The notes beneath the pieces are model-generated. The model was not told the origin of the DNA and did not search any database. It worked only from the letters and a program-made list of their open reading frames with translations. From Rickettsiaceae bacterium (GTDB taxonomy: Bacteria > Pseudomonadota > Alphaproteobacteria > Rickettsiales > Rickettsiaceae): a stretch of DNA of 43,717 nucleotides. The position numbers were made by a program, and so were the translations under genes. The stretch's first letter is position 1, and each line of letters begins with the position of its first letter. This document shows positions 1-9,012 of this stretch, piece after piece. The stretch lies in contig JAQSWU010000025.1 of the NCBI GenBank assembly GCA_029266475.1, positions 1 to 43,717 on the forward strand. Direction: 5' to 3'.

Positions 1-327
1 CTCAATACCTATATTATTACTTGCAATATCCAATTGAGTTAGAGAAGTATTATGCTTTAAGGCTTTAGCTAGAGCTCTTGCTCCTTCAATACCTATATTT
101 CTTACAATATTCAATTGAGTTAGAGAAGTATTATGCTTTAAGGCTTCAGCTATTGCTTTCGCTCCTTCATCAGCTATATCATAAATATACAATTTATTTA
201 GAGTAGTATTATCCTTTAAGGCTTCAGCTAACTGTAAAACTTGCTCAAGTGACAAAGAATTACAGAACAAGGTTGAACTATTGATTTTATTATTCCTAAT
301 ATCATCTAAAACTTGTGAAAATTGCAT
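1..327 (-). CDS. Leucine-rich-repeat protein, 5' part only (cut by window edge)
   Basis: The reading frame begins at an ATG (complement of 325-327) and stays open for 109 codons to the window edge, so the C-terminus is missing. A GA-rich stretch lies just upstream of the ATG. After a ~30-residue N-terminus come 26-28-residue units of the ribonuclease-inhibitor/NLR LRR type, with the pattern L-K-x-N-T-x-L-x-x-L, then G-A-x-A-[IL]-A-x-A. Two units are nearly identical at DNA level with an 81-bp offset (the shared block starts near 36 and 117), which suggests recent expansion by unequal recombination. The same LRR type occurs in the 654-residue protein at 26463-28427. It is probably a protein-binding host-interaction factor. 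That role is inference, and no catalytic domain is visible in the part present. Confidence 0.75.
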   Translation of the reverse strand, partial: MQFSQVLDDIRNNKINSSTLFCNSLSLEQVLQLAEALKDNTTLNKLYIYDIADEGAKAIAEALKHNTSLTQLNIVRNIGIEGARALAKALKHNTSLTQLDIASNNIGIE

Positions 328-473
328 ATCTTTACTTCTCTACTTCTTTAAGGTTAATGATCGTAAATTATATATAATCTTAAATAAATACAAGGACTCA
401 TCGGCCTTTATATAACTAACAGTGATAAATATAATTTCTTCTTTTGTTTTTATAGTAAGCTTGTCATAATAAT

Positions 474-553
474 TATAGTAATTTTATTTAGAGTGTGGTA
501 CGTCGTCATTCCTCGCTTACGTATTACTCATACGCTGCGCTCGTTATTTCTAG
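474..553 (+). repeat. Truncated copy of the 107-bp MITE-like palindrome
   Basis: It starts TATAGTA and carries the family core (GTGGTACGTCGTCATTCC, then TACTCATACGCTGCGCTCG). It stops at TTCTAG, about 25 bp before the usual right end. The sequence then continues directly into a different dispersed repeat (552-609), so the right terminal arm is missing. Full copies lie at 16362, 28499, 30306 and 42568. Confidence 0.8.
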
Positions 554-609
554 GTTCTGTGAACATTTCTAGATAAATAAGATTTTTGTGAGGTTTTGAG
601 CGAAAATTA
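552..609 (+). repeat. 58-bp dispersed repeat, left arm of an inverted pair
   Basis: The sequence begins AGGTTCTGTGAACATTTC and contains GAGGTTTTGAGCGAAA. It recurs in inverted orientation at 6419-6476 with two mismatches over 58 positions. The pair brackets the autotransporter gene and the first ANK gene. It may be a remnant insertion-sequence end. No transposase is nearby. Confidence 0.75.
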
Positions 610-742
610 TAGGAAATTTTGTAGGAATAGTGACTCCTATTTCAAAAAATTTACTATGATTTGCAGCCAAAAGTTCCATAAATATATTTATATCTAATAA
701 CTGTTACTGTACTGTATAAAAATTTCACCAAATATAGAGTTC

Positions 743-802
743 AATAGACTCTTTCGAAACTCTACTTCTGCCGTACCATAAGCAAGTTTCGAAAAAAGTA
801 TA
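743..802. repeat. 60-bp palindromic repeat (short form)
   Basis: The ends are imperfect inverted repeats: AATAGACTCTTTCGAAACTC on the left and AAGTTTCGAAAAAAGTAT on the right. Both ends match those of the ~297-bp repeat at 10301-10597, including the internal CTACTTCTGC and TACC-TAAGC stretches. This looks like the short form of that element, without its cargo. Confidence 0.6.
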
Positions 803-819
803 ATGATTTGAGTATATAA

Positions 820-844
820 AAGGCAGGCTCATTAAGCCGGCCTT
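820..844 (-). terminator. Rho-independent terminator of the autotransporter gene
   Basis: A stem pairs 820-829 with 835-844 and has one internal A/G mismatch and a 5-nt loop. On the minus strand it is followed by TTTTATA. It lies 12 bp beyond the stop codon at 856. Confidence 0.8.
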
Positions 845-855
845 CTACCAAAAGC

Positions 856-3800
856 CTATAGGTTAATCCTTAGCTTGAAAGAACCTTGATGGCCTACGAA
901 TTTTGACTTTACTTCAATATTGTAGTTAACATCGATATCAACATTACTAACTTTAAGTGAGAGACCTGCGCCTGCTGTATATGATGTTGTTGCGGGTTTT
1001 GCACTTTCTGTTGTAATAATATTTGTAGTGCCCACAAACATTTGTTTAACTTTCACTCCTTCATTATTAAAATCATGATTAAGAGCAAAGTTGAAGCTTG
1101 GGGTTAATCGATATTGGTCTATCTGTACTGGGGTGCTAACCTTTAGGCCAATATTTCCAGTAAACTTATTATAGTTTTTAGCAAGAACTTTTAAATTTTG
1201 ACTACCTGCACCTGTTTCAGTATATCCGTCCTCGCTGAATAAATTTTGCTGTAAGCCAATTGTCGGAGTGAAAAGGTAATGGCCATAAGCATAATTATAG
1301 CCTGTTACGACAGCGAACCCGTAATTTGCTATATCATACTCGCCATGCGCAACATAGTTCCTACCATAGATAACCCTATTTGAATCGGTTGCAACTGTGG
1401 TTCTACCTATATTGAGTAAACCCTGAATAAATATATGCTCTGTAAGGTCGTACAGACCGTAGAAGCCAAGCATATAAGTTTGTGCTTCAACTTTATCACC
1501 TGTTTTATGTTCCGCTTGATCAATACCTGTATCAGAGTAAGTTAATGCCGCGCCTAGAATTAAGTCATCATTTACATTTAGATCATAGCCAACAGCGCCA
1601 CCCATAGTAGTTGCTTTATAACCTGCATCGCCAGCTCGTAGTTTTTGGGTAGCGTTACTTGCAAACCCAGAAAACCAAATTTCATCTTGCTCTGCAAGTG
1701 TACCAGCGGCGCCACCAGTTGTTCTTTTGGCCTGGATGTCTGGTGTGTCGGTTTCAATTTCAGGGGTTGAAATATTCATCATTCTGTTCGCCACCACGCT
1801 TGCTGAGTTTCCTAAAGCAGCTTGCACAGTTTGAGTGGCAGCAGAACTTATGGTGGTTGCTAGCGGTGCTGATATTTGGGGAGTTAATTTAGTAACCTTT
1901 TCTAACGGAGGGTATTTTACCTCATAGGCTCTTTGCTGCCTATATTCAGCTAAAAACTGCTCTAAATCATTATGCGGCGGTTCCTGATCATTGAAGCGGA
2001 GATTATTAGATTCTTGTCTTGCCATCCTCTCTTCATGTAATCTACGAGTAATTGGAACAACATTATCAACATGCGCAATTATGCTTCCGTTTTCAACCCT
2101 TGAAGAGAAACTAGCTGCTCCGTCAAGATCGGTAATTGTTATATTACCAATGCTAGGGTTGCTGTTAGCTTTATATAATATTAATTCTTGGCCAACCGTG
2201 AAGTCTGGAATTGCCTTATTTCTAATAGAAATGCTAACGCCATCTGGAATTTGAACGCTACTAGCCTCGCTATTATCAATAAGACCGTTGCTAGTTCCAT
2301 CAAATGTATAATATAGCGTACTTGTTGGAGAAAATGTAATATTTGCCGGTATGGTTAAAGTATGCTCGCGAACATTAACAGTACTACTGGAAAAATCAAC
2401 CTGACCGTCTTTAATACCTATAGTAATCGACTCTTTTAGAGATAGATAGGTATCAGTCATTTTAACAGTTCGGGCAAAGATATTATCAGCTATCCTGTAG
2501 CCTTTTCCTTGTAGCGATACAGACTTAAGGTGATTCTCTCTGCTGCCGAGACTAGATTCAATAAAAGTATAGTTAGGAGAGTAGAATTCTAGGGTGCCTA
2601 TATCAGGGGCGCCAGCTCTTACTTTTGCTGTGAAATTATAACTTTTAGTTGGTGGACTAGTAAACTGAAAAAAAGTATCATTAGCATTTAGGTTGATCTC
2701 ATCGCTAAATAAACCTTTGTTGAAGTTATAATGATTGCCGCTCTTAGCTATATCTAATTTATTAGCGTAAACGGGTAAATTAAAGCTGACTTTATTGTTA
2801 TTAGCTGAGCTAAGTTTTAGGTTGTCGAGGTAAGCATCTTCTGAATTATAAGTAGGTCTTAAAGAGCCTAATGATCTATCGCCGGTTATGGTTAAATCCA
2901 GATCCCCTGAAATTTCAACATTCCCTCTACGTACTCCTGTAGTATTAATATTATAGAAAGCTTCACTAGAGTCTTCTTCTGGTTTATATGTAGGGCTTAA
3001 GACTAATCTGCCGCCTGCCGTAGCAAAATCTAACTTGTCAATATTAAAAAAACTGCCTTTAACTGTTAAGTCTGTGTTGGCAGACATTATAACTAGATTC
3101 TGAATAAGGTAATCTTTCCCAACATTACCTTCAATAATATAACTTGAGCTATTGCCATCAGAATCGCCAACCGTAATATTGCTTCTGTCTAAGCTATTAA
3201 TATGACCGTTAATGGTCATTGTATCTATGTGATTTGTATCACTCATGACGTCTAACGTTAGATTACTTCTTGCTTCTAGAAAAATGTCACCTTCATATAA
3301 TGGCAGCCCTAATATTAATTCCTTATTTGAGCTTTTGAAGATGATATCTCCTGTTACATAACTGTTTTTAGCGCCAAATAATGTAGCACTGGTTTGTTGA
3401 TTACCTTGACCACCTACCTCAATTGTATCAACAGCAATTCTAGCATTTTCTTTAATCTGTAATTCTGCATCTGGCGAATTCAAATCCAAAACCTCTGCTC
3501 TTATATTTTGGCTAAATATATTTGGTGCCATACTTTCAAATGATTTAAGCTTAAAATTAACATCTTCGCGGACAAAGTCAGGAACTTCGTTATGAAAATA
3601 AACGTCCTCGCCATGAAATGAATATTTATACATAGTATTACTATCTATAATAACTCTCTCAAGTCTCTTTTCCTGACCAATATCGCCATAAACAGGATCG
3701 GTAGAATTTATATGCAAGATGCCTTTGCCTTCGCTCACGCCATTTATTTTACCAAGGCCATTAAACATATCAGTATTGTTGCCGGCAAGAGTAACAGTTA

Positions 3801-4143
3801 CTCCTGAGTTAATCACAAGGTTCGTTTTATTGTCTTCCGTATGATTATTAATTGCAGCAAAGTTTGTATTAGCATTCACAACTAAGGTATTATCTATATT
3901 ATTTTTTGCATTTACCAAAACCTTGTTCAAAGGTATATCGGCTATTGCATGGCTTGACCCGGCAAAATTAATAGTATGACCATCCTCCATAGCGCCGTTT
4001 GTAATATTAGTACCACTGAAAGTAGAGGTGCCGCCGCTACTAGTTTCATGCGTTATTGCGCTTGCAAGCTCGGGTGCTAAAGTGAGCAGCGATATTGTAG
4101 AAACGGTAGCAAGGATTTTTGTTTTTAATTTATATTTAAGCAT
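856..4143 (-). CDS. Autotransporter (type V secretion), Sca/OmpB-like surface protein
   Basis: The 1095-residue protein begins with a typical Sec signal peptide: basic Lys residues in the first nine positions, a hydrophobic stretch, and an ASA cleavage site near residue 29. Residues ~30-800 form a Ser/Thr/Asn-rich, cysteine-free passenger with repeated short beta-strand patterns, as expected of a beta-helix. Residues ~821-1095 form the C-terminal autotransporter beta-barrel: IWFSGFASN at its start, then GGAVGYD, alternating aromatic strands, and a final strand ending in SFKLRINL. By family knowledge the barrel inserts in the outer membrane and exposes the passenger. In Rickettsia such proteins mediate adhesion and invasion. 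The passenger is not recognisable as a particular Sca protein. The gene stands alone, with its own terminator downstream. A GGAAA sequence lies just upstream of the start. Confidence 0.9.
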   Translation of the reverse strand: MLKYKLKTKILATVSTISLLTLAPELASAITHETSSGGTSTFSGTNITNGAMEDGHTINFAGSSHAIADIPLNKVLVNAKNNIDNTLVVNANTNFAAINNHTEDNKTNLVINSGVTVTLAGNNTDMFNGLGKINGVSEGKGILHINSTDPVYGDIGQEKRLERVIIDSNTMYKYSFHGEDVYFHNEVPDFVREDVNFKLKSFESMAPNIFSQNIRAEVLDLNSPDAELQIKENARIAVDTIEVGGQGNQQTSATLFGAKNSYVTGDIIFKSSNKELILGLPLYEGDIFLEARSNLTLDVMSDTNHIDTMTINGHINSLDRSNITVGDSDGNSSSYIIEGNVGKDYLIQNLVIMSANTDLTVKGSFFNIDKLDFATAGGRLVLSPTYKPEEDSSEAFYNINTTGVRRGNVEISGDLDLTITGDRSLGSLRPTYNSEDAYLDNLKLSSANNNKVSFNLPVYANKLDIAKSGNHYNFNKGLFSDEINLNANDTFFQFTSPPTKSYNFTAKVRAGAPDIGTLEFYSPNYTFIESSLGSRENHLKSVSLQGKGYRIADNIFARTVKMTDTYLSLKESITIGIKDGQVDFSSSTVNVREHTLTIPANITFSPTSTLYYTFDGTSNGLIDNSEASSVQIPDGVSISIRNKAIPDFTVGQELILYKANSNPSIGNITITDLDGAASFSSRVENGSIIAHVDNVVPITRRLHEERMARQESNNLRFNDQEPPHNDLEQFLAEYRQQRAYEVKYPPLEKVTKLTPQISAPLATTISSAATQTVQAALGNSASVVANRMMNISTPEIETDTPDIQAKRTTGGAAGTLAEQDEIWFSGFASNATQKLRAGDAGYKATTMGGAVGYDLNVNDDLILGAALTYSDTGIDQAEHKTGDKVEAQTYMLGFYGLYDLTEHIFIQGLLNIGRTTVATDSNRVIYGRNYVAHGEYDIANYGFAVVTGYNYAYGHYLFTPTIGLQQNLFSEDGYTETGAGSQNLKVLAKNYNKFTGNIGLKVSTPVQIDQYRLTPSFNFALNHDFNNEGVKVKQMFVGTTNIITTESAKPATTSYTAGAGLSLKVSNVDIDVNYNIEVKSKFVGHQGSFKLRINL

Positions 4144-4282
4144 AGATTACTATTTCCTTAATTAATTTACGACGAACTAATAGTTGGCAGTATATCTATG
4201 GTTAATTTAAACTAAATATTTAACCTATATGTTAATGTAAAAATAATTATAACTGTGGCTTAAAAGTAGAAAAGGAAGGGGA

Positions 4283-4327
4283 TATAATAACCTTACCCAA
4301 TTAATAGAATAGGGTTAGGTTATTATA
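4283..4327 (-). terminator. Long hairpin after the ANK/F-box gene, probable terminator
   Basis: TATAATAACCTTACCC (4283-4298) pairs with GGGTTAGGTTATTATA (4312-4327), giving 15 of 16 pairs with a 13-nt loop. It lies 11 bp past the stop of the ANK gene at 4338. No clear U-run follows on the minus strand, so termination is inferred from position and stem strength. Confidence 0.5.
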
Positions 4328-4337
4328 GTAGGGCTAT

Positions 4338-6221
4338 TTATTCAAAGTTTGCAAGTGAGGCGCCAAGTTCTTTCAGATGATCGTTTAGCTTGCTCATATC
4401 ACAGAGTAGATCAGTTGCGCAGATTAACTTTGCTTCGCCATCCACAGGGTTCTGCTTAAAGATTCTGTTTTCTAATAATACTTCACTAAATATTTTAGCA
4501 AATATTTCATTGGGTAAATCTGTAAGCTCAAGAGGTTTACTAGCGCTAGAACTGGCTTCTGCCTTAGCGTTACTATCCTCGACTTCTTCTTTGGGTATTA
4601 GAGCTTTGATAGAACTCTTAATGGTACCTTTAAAATTTGCATACTTACGATTAACTGCATTTGTAGCTTCAATTATAAATTTTTGGATTTTATATTTATC
4701 TATTACTATACCTATCTTAGTATATTTATTGATATGTTCTGTAATATGCTGCAGCTGGCGAACTTTCTCATCAAGTGCGTGACGACCTTCAGCTGTATCC
4801 ATATCAAATCTAATAAGCTTAGTTAGCTCATTAATATAATCTATCACTTCAAGAGATGCTTTCACTGCTTCTATCGTTTCTTTCGAAAGAAACTGACTAA
4901 ATTTATCGTAGTTATCGCTTATGAAGGAAAATGCTCTCAGCAACTCGAGTTTGGCTACAAGATTGAGGCCTTGGTAATTATTATGTATGATCTTTTCAAA
5001 GCTAGTTTTAGATCTTGTATCTCTTGAAATTTTATGAATAACAGTATTTTCCAGCTCTTGGTTTTGAGTAGTAAGCAATAAGTCGCTTCCAGCATTCATT
5101 AGCTCTTTTAACAGATCAAGATTAGCTGAACGCGCTGCTAGCAATAAAACTGAGTTGCCTTTGCTATCTAATTTATTAACGTCAGCTTTAGCTGCCAGAA
5201 GCTCTCTCACAATCTCTATGTTTCCATAAATTGTAGCAATTGTTAAAGCAGTCCAGTTCTTCTTATTCACTTTATTAACTTCGGCCTTAGCTGCAATAAG
5301 CTCTTTAACAATCTTTATGTTTACCTTCGTTGAAGCGTACATTAAAGCTGTCCAGCCCCTGTTATCTAATTTATTAACGTCAGCGTCAGCTGCAATAAGC
5401 TCTTTAACAATCTCTATGTTTCCCTTCATTGTAGCGATTCTTAAAGCTGTCCTGCCCTTGTTATCTGCTTTATTAACGTCAGCTTTAGCTGCAAGAAGCT
5501 CTTTGACAATCTCTATGTTTTCCTTCAGTGTAGCAATTGTTAAAGCTGTCCTGCCCTCGTTATCTGCTTTATTAACGTCAGCTTTAGCTGCAAGAAGCTC
5601 TCTCACAATCTCTATGTGTCCCTCCATTGTAGTGTAAATTAAAGCTGTCCAGCCCATGTTGTCTACTTTATTAACGTCAGCGTCAGCTGCAATAAGCTCT
5701 TTGACAATCTCTATGTGTCCCTCCATTGTAGCGATTCTTAAAGCTGTCCTGCCCTCGTTATCTGCTTTGTTAACGTCAGCCCCTGCTGCAATAAGCTCTT
5801 TGACAATCTCTATGTGTCCCTCCATTGTAGTGTAAATTAAAGCTGTCCAGCCGTTGTTACCCACTTTATTAACGTCAGCCCCTGCTGCTATAAGTTTTTT
5901 TACAATCTCTATATTAACCTTCTTTATAGCGTGTATTAAAGCTGTCCAGCCGTTGTTACTCACTTTATTAACGTCAGCCCCTGCTGCTATAAGTTCTTTT
6001 ACAACCTCTATATTTTCCTTCATTGAAGCGTGTATTAAAGCTGTCCACCCCCCGTTATCCACTTTATTAACATCAACATTAGTGGCAATAAGCTTTTTAA
6101 CGACCTCAATTTGGTTTTCAGAGATAGCCTCTATGAGGTTATTACTACCACTAAACTTTCGAAATATTAAGGGTATAAGTGACGCTACAATTATGGCGCA
6201 TGTTATGTAAAGATTAGGCAT
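4338..6221 (-). CDS. Membrane-anchored ankyrin-repeat protein with C-terminal F-box/PRANC-like motif
   Basis: The first ATG gives 627 residues. A TTG nine bases upstream would give 630, and neither start has a clear ribosome site. A hydrophobic N-terminal segment (about residues 5-21) could anchor or export the protein. Eleven consecutive 33-residue ANK repeats follow (to about residue 390), with the consensus G-W/R-TAL...A...IEIVKELIAA.ADVNK. A ~170-residue helical region comes next. The last ~64 residues contain LTDLPNEIFAKIF, which matches the F-box core pattern LPxEhhxxIh. ANK repeats followed by a C-terminal F-box-like (PRANC) motif are known in poxviruses, Orientia and Wolbachia, where they recruit host SCF ubiquitin ligase. 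The C-terminal ~245 residues closely resemble those of the protein at 9066-10298. An effector role is inference. Confidence 0.85.
   Translation of the reverse strand: MPNLYITCAIIVASLIPLIFRKFSGSNNLIEAISENQIEVVKKLIATNVDVNKVDNGGWTALIHASMKENIEVVKELIAAGADVNKVSNNGWTALIHAIKKVNIEIVKKLIAAGADVNKVGNNGWTALIYTTMEGHIEIVKELIAAGADVNKADNEGRTALRIATMEGHIEIVKELIAADADVNKVDNMGWTALIYTTMEGHIEIVRELLAAKADVNKADNEGRTALTIATLKENIEIVKELLAAKADVNKADNKGRTALRIATMKGNIEIVKELIAADADVNKLDNRGWTALMYASTKVNIKIVKELIAAKAEVNKVNKKNWTALTIATIYGNIEIVRELLAAKADVNKLDSKGNSVLLLAARSANLDLLKELMNAGSDLLLTTQNQELENTVIHKISRDTRSKTSFEKIIHNNYQGLNLVAKLELLRAFSFISDNYDKFSQFLSKETIEAVKASLEVIDYINELTKLIRFDMDTAEGRHALDEKVRQLQHITEHINKYTKIGIVIDKYKIQKFIIEATNAVNRKYANFKGTIKSSIKALIPKEEVEDSNAKAEASSSASKPLELTDLPNEIFAKIFSEVLLENRIFKQNPVDGEAKLICATDLLCDMSKLNDHLKELGASLANFE
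5163..6053 (-). repeat. 99-bp tandem DNA repeat encoding nine near-identical ANK units
   Basis: ANK units 2-10 of the surrounding gene are highly similar at nucleotide level, with a period of 99 bp. Recurring blocks such as TTATTAACGTCAGC and AAAGCTGTCC appear in each unit on the plus strand. This indicates recent tandem duplication, and repeat number could vary between strains. Confidence 0.8.
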
Positions 6222-6678
6222 ATTACTCAATATTAGATTAAATCTTCTATGTTATAGCGTAGTACTTAATATTTGCCAATGCCTTTTAAACCATGCGCAA
6301 TCGGGTTCTTAAGCTATATGGTCTAATAAGAACATAATGTTTTTAAATTCACGGTGAAATTAGGTTGAGCGCAGGGGTGGTAAGACTTAAAATTTGTATT
6401 GTATGATTAGGATGCTGCTAATTTTCGCTCAAAACCTCACAAAAATCTAATTTATGTAGAAATGTTCACAGAACCTATTATAAATTATGAATAATTATGG
6501 AAATTTATTCGGCAGAGGCCTGTCATGCTTTAGCCTAAAGCTGAATATTCCATTAATTTACTAAGTTTTTAGTATTTCCTCAAAGATAATACTTGAATTA
6601 TTTAACTAAAGTTGCTATAAGTTTGCTAATTTAATTTATATAAAATTGTTAAAATTATTAGTTCTGGAGCAAAATTAT
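6222..6678. other. Divergent spacer between ANK gene and rpsF
   Basis: It holds the upstream regions of both divergent genes and the right arm of the 58-bp inverted repeat (6419-6476). AT-rich sequence around 6610-6645 (TTGCTA, then TATATAAAAT) is a plausible rpsF promoter, but the spacing is not ideal. No other gene was seen. Confidence 0.5.
6419..6476 (-). repeat. 58-bp dispersed repeat, right arm of the inverted pair
   Basis: This is the reverse complement of 552-609 with two mismatches. It contains TTTCGCTCAAAACCTCAC and ends GTTCACAGAACCT. See 552-609. Confidence 0.75.
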
Positions 6679-7044
6679 ATGGCTTTTTATGAATCAACCT
6701 TTATTATCCGCCAGGATGTTTCTTCTGCTGACGTTGATAAAATCACAGAAGATTTTGTAAAAATTATAACAGACCACGGTGGAAATCTAGTTAAAAATGA
6801 ATATTGGGGGCTTCGTACTCTTGCTTATGAAATAAGTAAGAATAAAAAAGGTCACTACGTAATGCTTGGTATCGAAGCTTCAGCTGAGGCTATTAGAGAG
6901 CTTGAAAGAAAGATGAAGCTTAATGAGAACGTTATAAGATTCCTAACAATCAATGTTGAAGAAGTAAGCAAAGAACCATCACCAATCCTTAAAGGTAAGT
7001 CTTTGGATAATGAAGTGATAGTTGACGTAACTGCTGCAAGATAA
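6679..7044 (+). CDS. rpsF: 30S ribosomal protein S6
   Basis: This 121-residue protein is the small-subunit protein that pairs with S18 on the 16S rRNA platform. The start is the ATG preceded by GGAG, giving [11 protein letters not shown], which is the conserved S6 N-terminus. The frame is open further upstream but lacks similarity there. The family signature region W-G-L-R-x-L-A-Y-E-I and the following KKGHYVML strand are present. It is the first gene of the conserved rpsF-rpsR-rplI operon, with a 47-bp gap to rpsR. Confidence 0.96.
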   Translation: MAFYESTFIIRQDVSSADVDKITEDFVKIITDHGGNLVKNEYWGLRTLAYEISKNKKGHYVMLGIEASAEAIRELERKMKLNENVIRFLTINVEEVSKEPSPILKGKSLDNEVIVDVTAAR

Positions 7045-7091
7045 TTTATCCTGCTGTAAAATTATAGAATCAAAACAAGGAAGTTAAATCA

Positions 7092-7382
7092 ATGTCTGAA
7101 AACGCTAATATGAATAGTAAATCCTTACCAAGGATGGCAGATAGAAACTCAAAAAAGGTATTTTTTAGAAGAAGAAAAGGTTGTCCTTTATCTTTGCCAG
7201 GGGTGCCAGAAATAGATTATAAAAATCCTGCTTTATTAGAGAAGTTCACTTCAGAAGGTGGAAGAATTTTACCACGTAGGATTACTAATGTTTGCGCAAA
7301 GAAGCAAAGAGAATTACAAGAAGCTATTAAAAGAGCAAGAATATTAGCGCTTATGCCGTTTATAGGCGGGATTAACAAATAA
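7092..7382 (+). CDS. rpsR: 30S ribosomal protein S18
   Basis: This 96-residue protein binds S6 on the 30S platform. The core is typical: [10 protein letters not shown] near residue 24, then [21 protein letters not shown] and [12 protein letters not shown] in the C-terminal half. The family's basic residues are conserved. AAGGAAGT lies 8-15 bp before the ATG. The N-terminal ~20 residues are a slightly longer polar extension than in E. coli S18. It lies between rpsF and rplI, as expected. Confidence 0.96.
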   Translation: MSENANMNSKSLPRMADRNSKKVFFRRRKGCPLSLPGVPEIDYKNPALLEKFTSEGGRILPRRITNVCAKKQRELQEAIKRARILALMPFIGGINK

Positions 7383-7457
7383 CTTTTGCCCTCTTCTAAA
7401 ATAACGAAATATAGTTTAAATTTATTAAATCTATTATATAGATTTTGGAGTATAAAA

Positions 7458-7970
7458 ATGGAAGTAATTTTAGTACAACCAGTAAAAACTTTAGGCACTA
7501 TCGGCCAAATCGTAAAAGTAAAAGATGGCTTCGGTAGAAACTATCTTATACCGCAAGGTAAAGCTATTAGAGCTACTAACGAAAATAAAAAGCTTTTTGA
7601 AGCTAAAAAAGCTGAGATCGAGAAAAAGAATAACGAAGCTAAATTTGCCGCTAACCAAATTTCTGGTAAATTAAATGGTCAAGTATTTACTGTGATAAAG
7701 CAAGCAGGCGATGATGGTCGTTTGTTTGGTTCTGTAAATACAAAAGAATTAGCGAGATTAATTTCGGCTAAATTTGCTGAGATTAAGCATTCAGACATAG
7801 TTATAAATGAAGCTATTAAAAATATTGGCTTACATGAAGTAAGTATTGCTCTGCACTCAGAAGTTCAAACAAAAGTGTTTATTAACGTTGCTCGTACCGA
7901 ATCTGAAGCTCAAGATGCGCTTCGTGCTCATACAAGTTCACAAGAGCAAGATAAATCTACTGCGGCGTAA
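7458..7970 (+). CDS. rplI: 50S ribosomal protein L9
   Basis: This 170-residue protein is the elongated large-subunit protein that binds 23S rRNA near the L1 stalk. The N-terminal domain starts MEVILVQPVKTLGTIGQ and includes the L9 signature with K-V-K-D-G-F-G-R-N-Y-L-I-P. A Lys/Ala-rich connecting helix and a C-terminal domain with DGRLFGSV follow. The ATG preceded by TTTTGGAG is chosen. An upstream ATG at 7386 in the same frame adds 24 residues unlike L9. A polar tail of ~20 residues after the C-terminal domain is an extra. The gene ends the ribosomal operon and is followed at once by a strong terminator. Confidence 0.96.
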   Translation: MEVILVQPVKTLGTIGQIVKVKDGFGRNYLIPQGKAIRATNENKKLFEAKKAEIEKKNNEAKFAANQISGKLNGQVFTVIKQAGDDGRLFGSVNTKELARLISAKFAEIKHSDIVINEAIKNIGLHEVSIALHSEVQTKVFINVARTESEAQDALRAHTSSQEQDKSTAA

Positions 7971-7977
7971 AAAATAA

Positions 7978-8005
7978 AAAAGGAACGTTTTCAAGCGTTC
8001 CTTTT
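7978..8005. terminator. Bidirectional Rho-independent terminator
   Basis: A perfect 10-bp stem, AAAAGGAACG / CGTTCCTTTT, has an 8-nt loop. On the plus strand it follows rplI (stop at 7970). On the minus strand it follows the gene ending at 8039 and is flanked by a T-rich tail (TTTATTTTTT). It can serve both convergent genes. Confidence 0.85.
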
Positions 8006-8038
8006 ACTCATTTCGTTTTTCCTTTATTTTCTATACTT

Positions 8039-8797
8039 TTAAAAAAAGCTTTCTTCCGGGATAGCAAAGTCACCCACTGTCATCGAATTTGTTATTTCGT
8101 CTCTCAAAAAGGTCAATAACATATATTGCTCATCTTTAGACAATTTATCGAATAACTCATAATTGATGAATTTTTTATAGTTACTAATAAAGTCAAATCT
8201 ACTAATATTACCAGCGCTTACGCTGTCGTGGTCGCTATCGCTATCAAGCCCGCCTTTTTCCATCAAATCAATTATCTCATTGAGAGAATCTTCTCCGTCT
8301 GAGATAGATTCGGTGCTTGGATTTTCTGTCTCCGAATTCGATGAGAATGGTATTGAGATAAGCGCTTTAAGCTCGCTGTTAATTTCCCAAGCAATTTTGG
8401 CGTCTGCTTCAGCTTGAATATTTTTGAGTTTTTTTATAAGCTCTTCTGAAAAGTCGCGACTATCATAAAGTAATTCAGCGCTACTCTGGCTACTGTTCTT
8501 TTCGGGACTCAATTTTTTTCCTTTTGAGCTATATTTGTTATCGGTGGTAATCTCATTAGGGCACTCAATATCTTTTAATCCTACCTCTAGCTCTCTAGAT
8601 ATGCCTTCTAAATCGTGATTGAATTGATCCACTTTTTCTTTTAAATCGCTAAGGAATGATTGTAAAGAGGTGGGCTCGCTATATGCGTAGTAGAACTTTA
8701 TACTTGAGAAAAATTTACTATATTTATCGTTGATTGAGCTAGTAATCTGTTCAAGTAATTGATCCTTTTTATTAAGCGTAGAATTTTTTCCCTTCAT
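8039..8797 (-). CDS. Hypothetical protein, Ser/Asp/Glu-rich
   Basis: This 252-residue protein belongs to no family I recognise. It has no signal peptide or membrane segment. The N-terminal ~75 residues look helical (KKDQLLEQI and LQSFLSDLKEKVDQ patterns, possibly short coiled coil). The middle (about 90-200) is low-complexity and acidic, with Ser/Glu/Asp runs such as DSDSDHDSVS. The last ~50 residues return to a helical pattern ending in MTVGDFAIPEESFF. It is convergent with rplI across a shared terminator. The composition resembles secreted or flexible adaptor proteins of intracellular bacteria, but no function can be assigned. Confidence 0.65.
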   Translation of the reverse strand: MKGKNSTLNKKDQLLEQITSSINDKYSKFFSSIKFYYAYSEPTSLQSFLSDLKEKVDQFNHDLEGISRELEVGLKDIECPNEITTDNKYSSKGKKLSPEKNSSQSSAELLYDSRDFSEELIKKLKNIQAEADAKIAWEINSELKALISIPFSSNSETENPSTESISDGEDSLNEIIDLMEKGGLDSDSDHDSVSAGNISRFDFISNYKKFINYELFDKLSKDEQYMLLTFLRDEITNSMTVGDFAIPEESFF

Positions 8798-9012
8798 ATT
8801 GTAGTCATATATATATTAAACATTATTGATAAATAATAAATTAAAGCATTAACTTAATATATATATTTCTAGTCTGCCCTTAAAAATTACCCTCGGTCAA
8901 TTATAAAAATACAACATCAATTTTCCTTCGAGATCTTTTAGCCACTATAATTTGGAACTTGATTATACTATCTAAAAACTGTATCTACACATATTATCAA
9001 ATACCTAATTAC

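Larger units (their letters stand above)
328..855. other. Gene-free spacer rich in small repeats
   Basis: This spacer lies between the divergent 5' end of the LRR gene and the 3' end of the autotransporter gene. It holds the LRR gene's upstream region (AT-rich, roughly 328-470), a truncated copy of the 107-bp palindrome, one arm of a 58-bp dispersed repeat, a 60-bp palindromic repeat and the autotransporter terminator. No reading frame of note was seen. Confidence 0.6.

Noticed and set aside
5317-6210. Leu/Ala/Ser-rich plus-strand frames opposite the ANK array
   Set aside because: They are antisense shadows of the 99-bp ANK repeats. The minus-strand frame has clear ANK consensus.
7386-7457. 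N-terminal extension of L9
   Set aside because: The upstream in-frame ATG adds residues unlike L9. The ATG at 7458 has a good ribosome site and the conserved MEVILVQ start.
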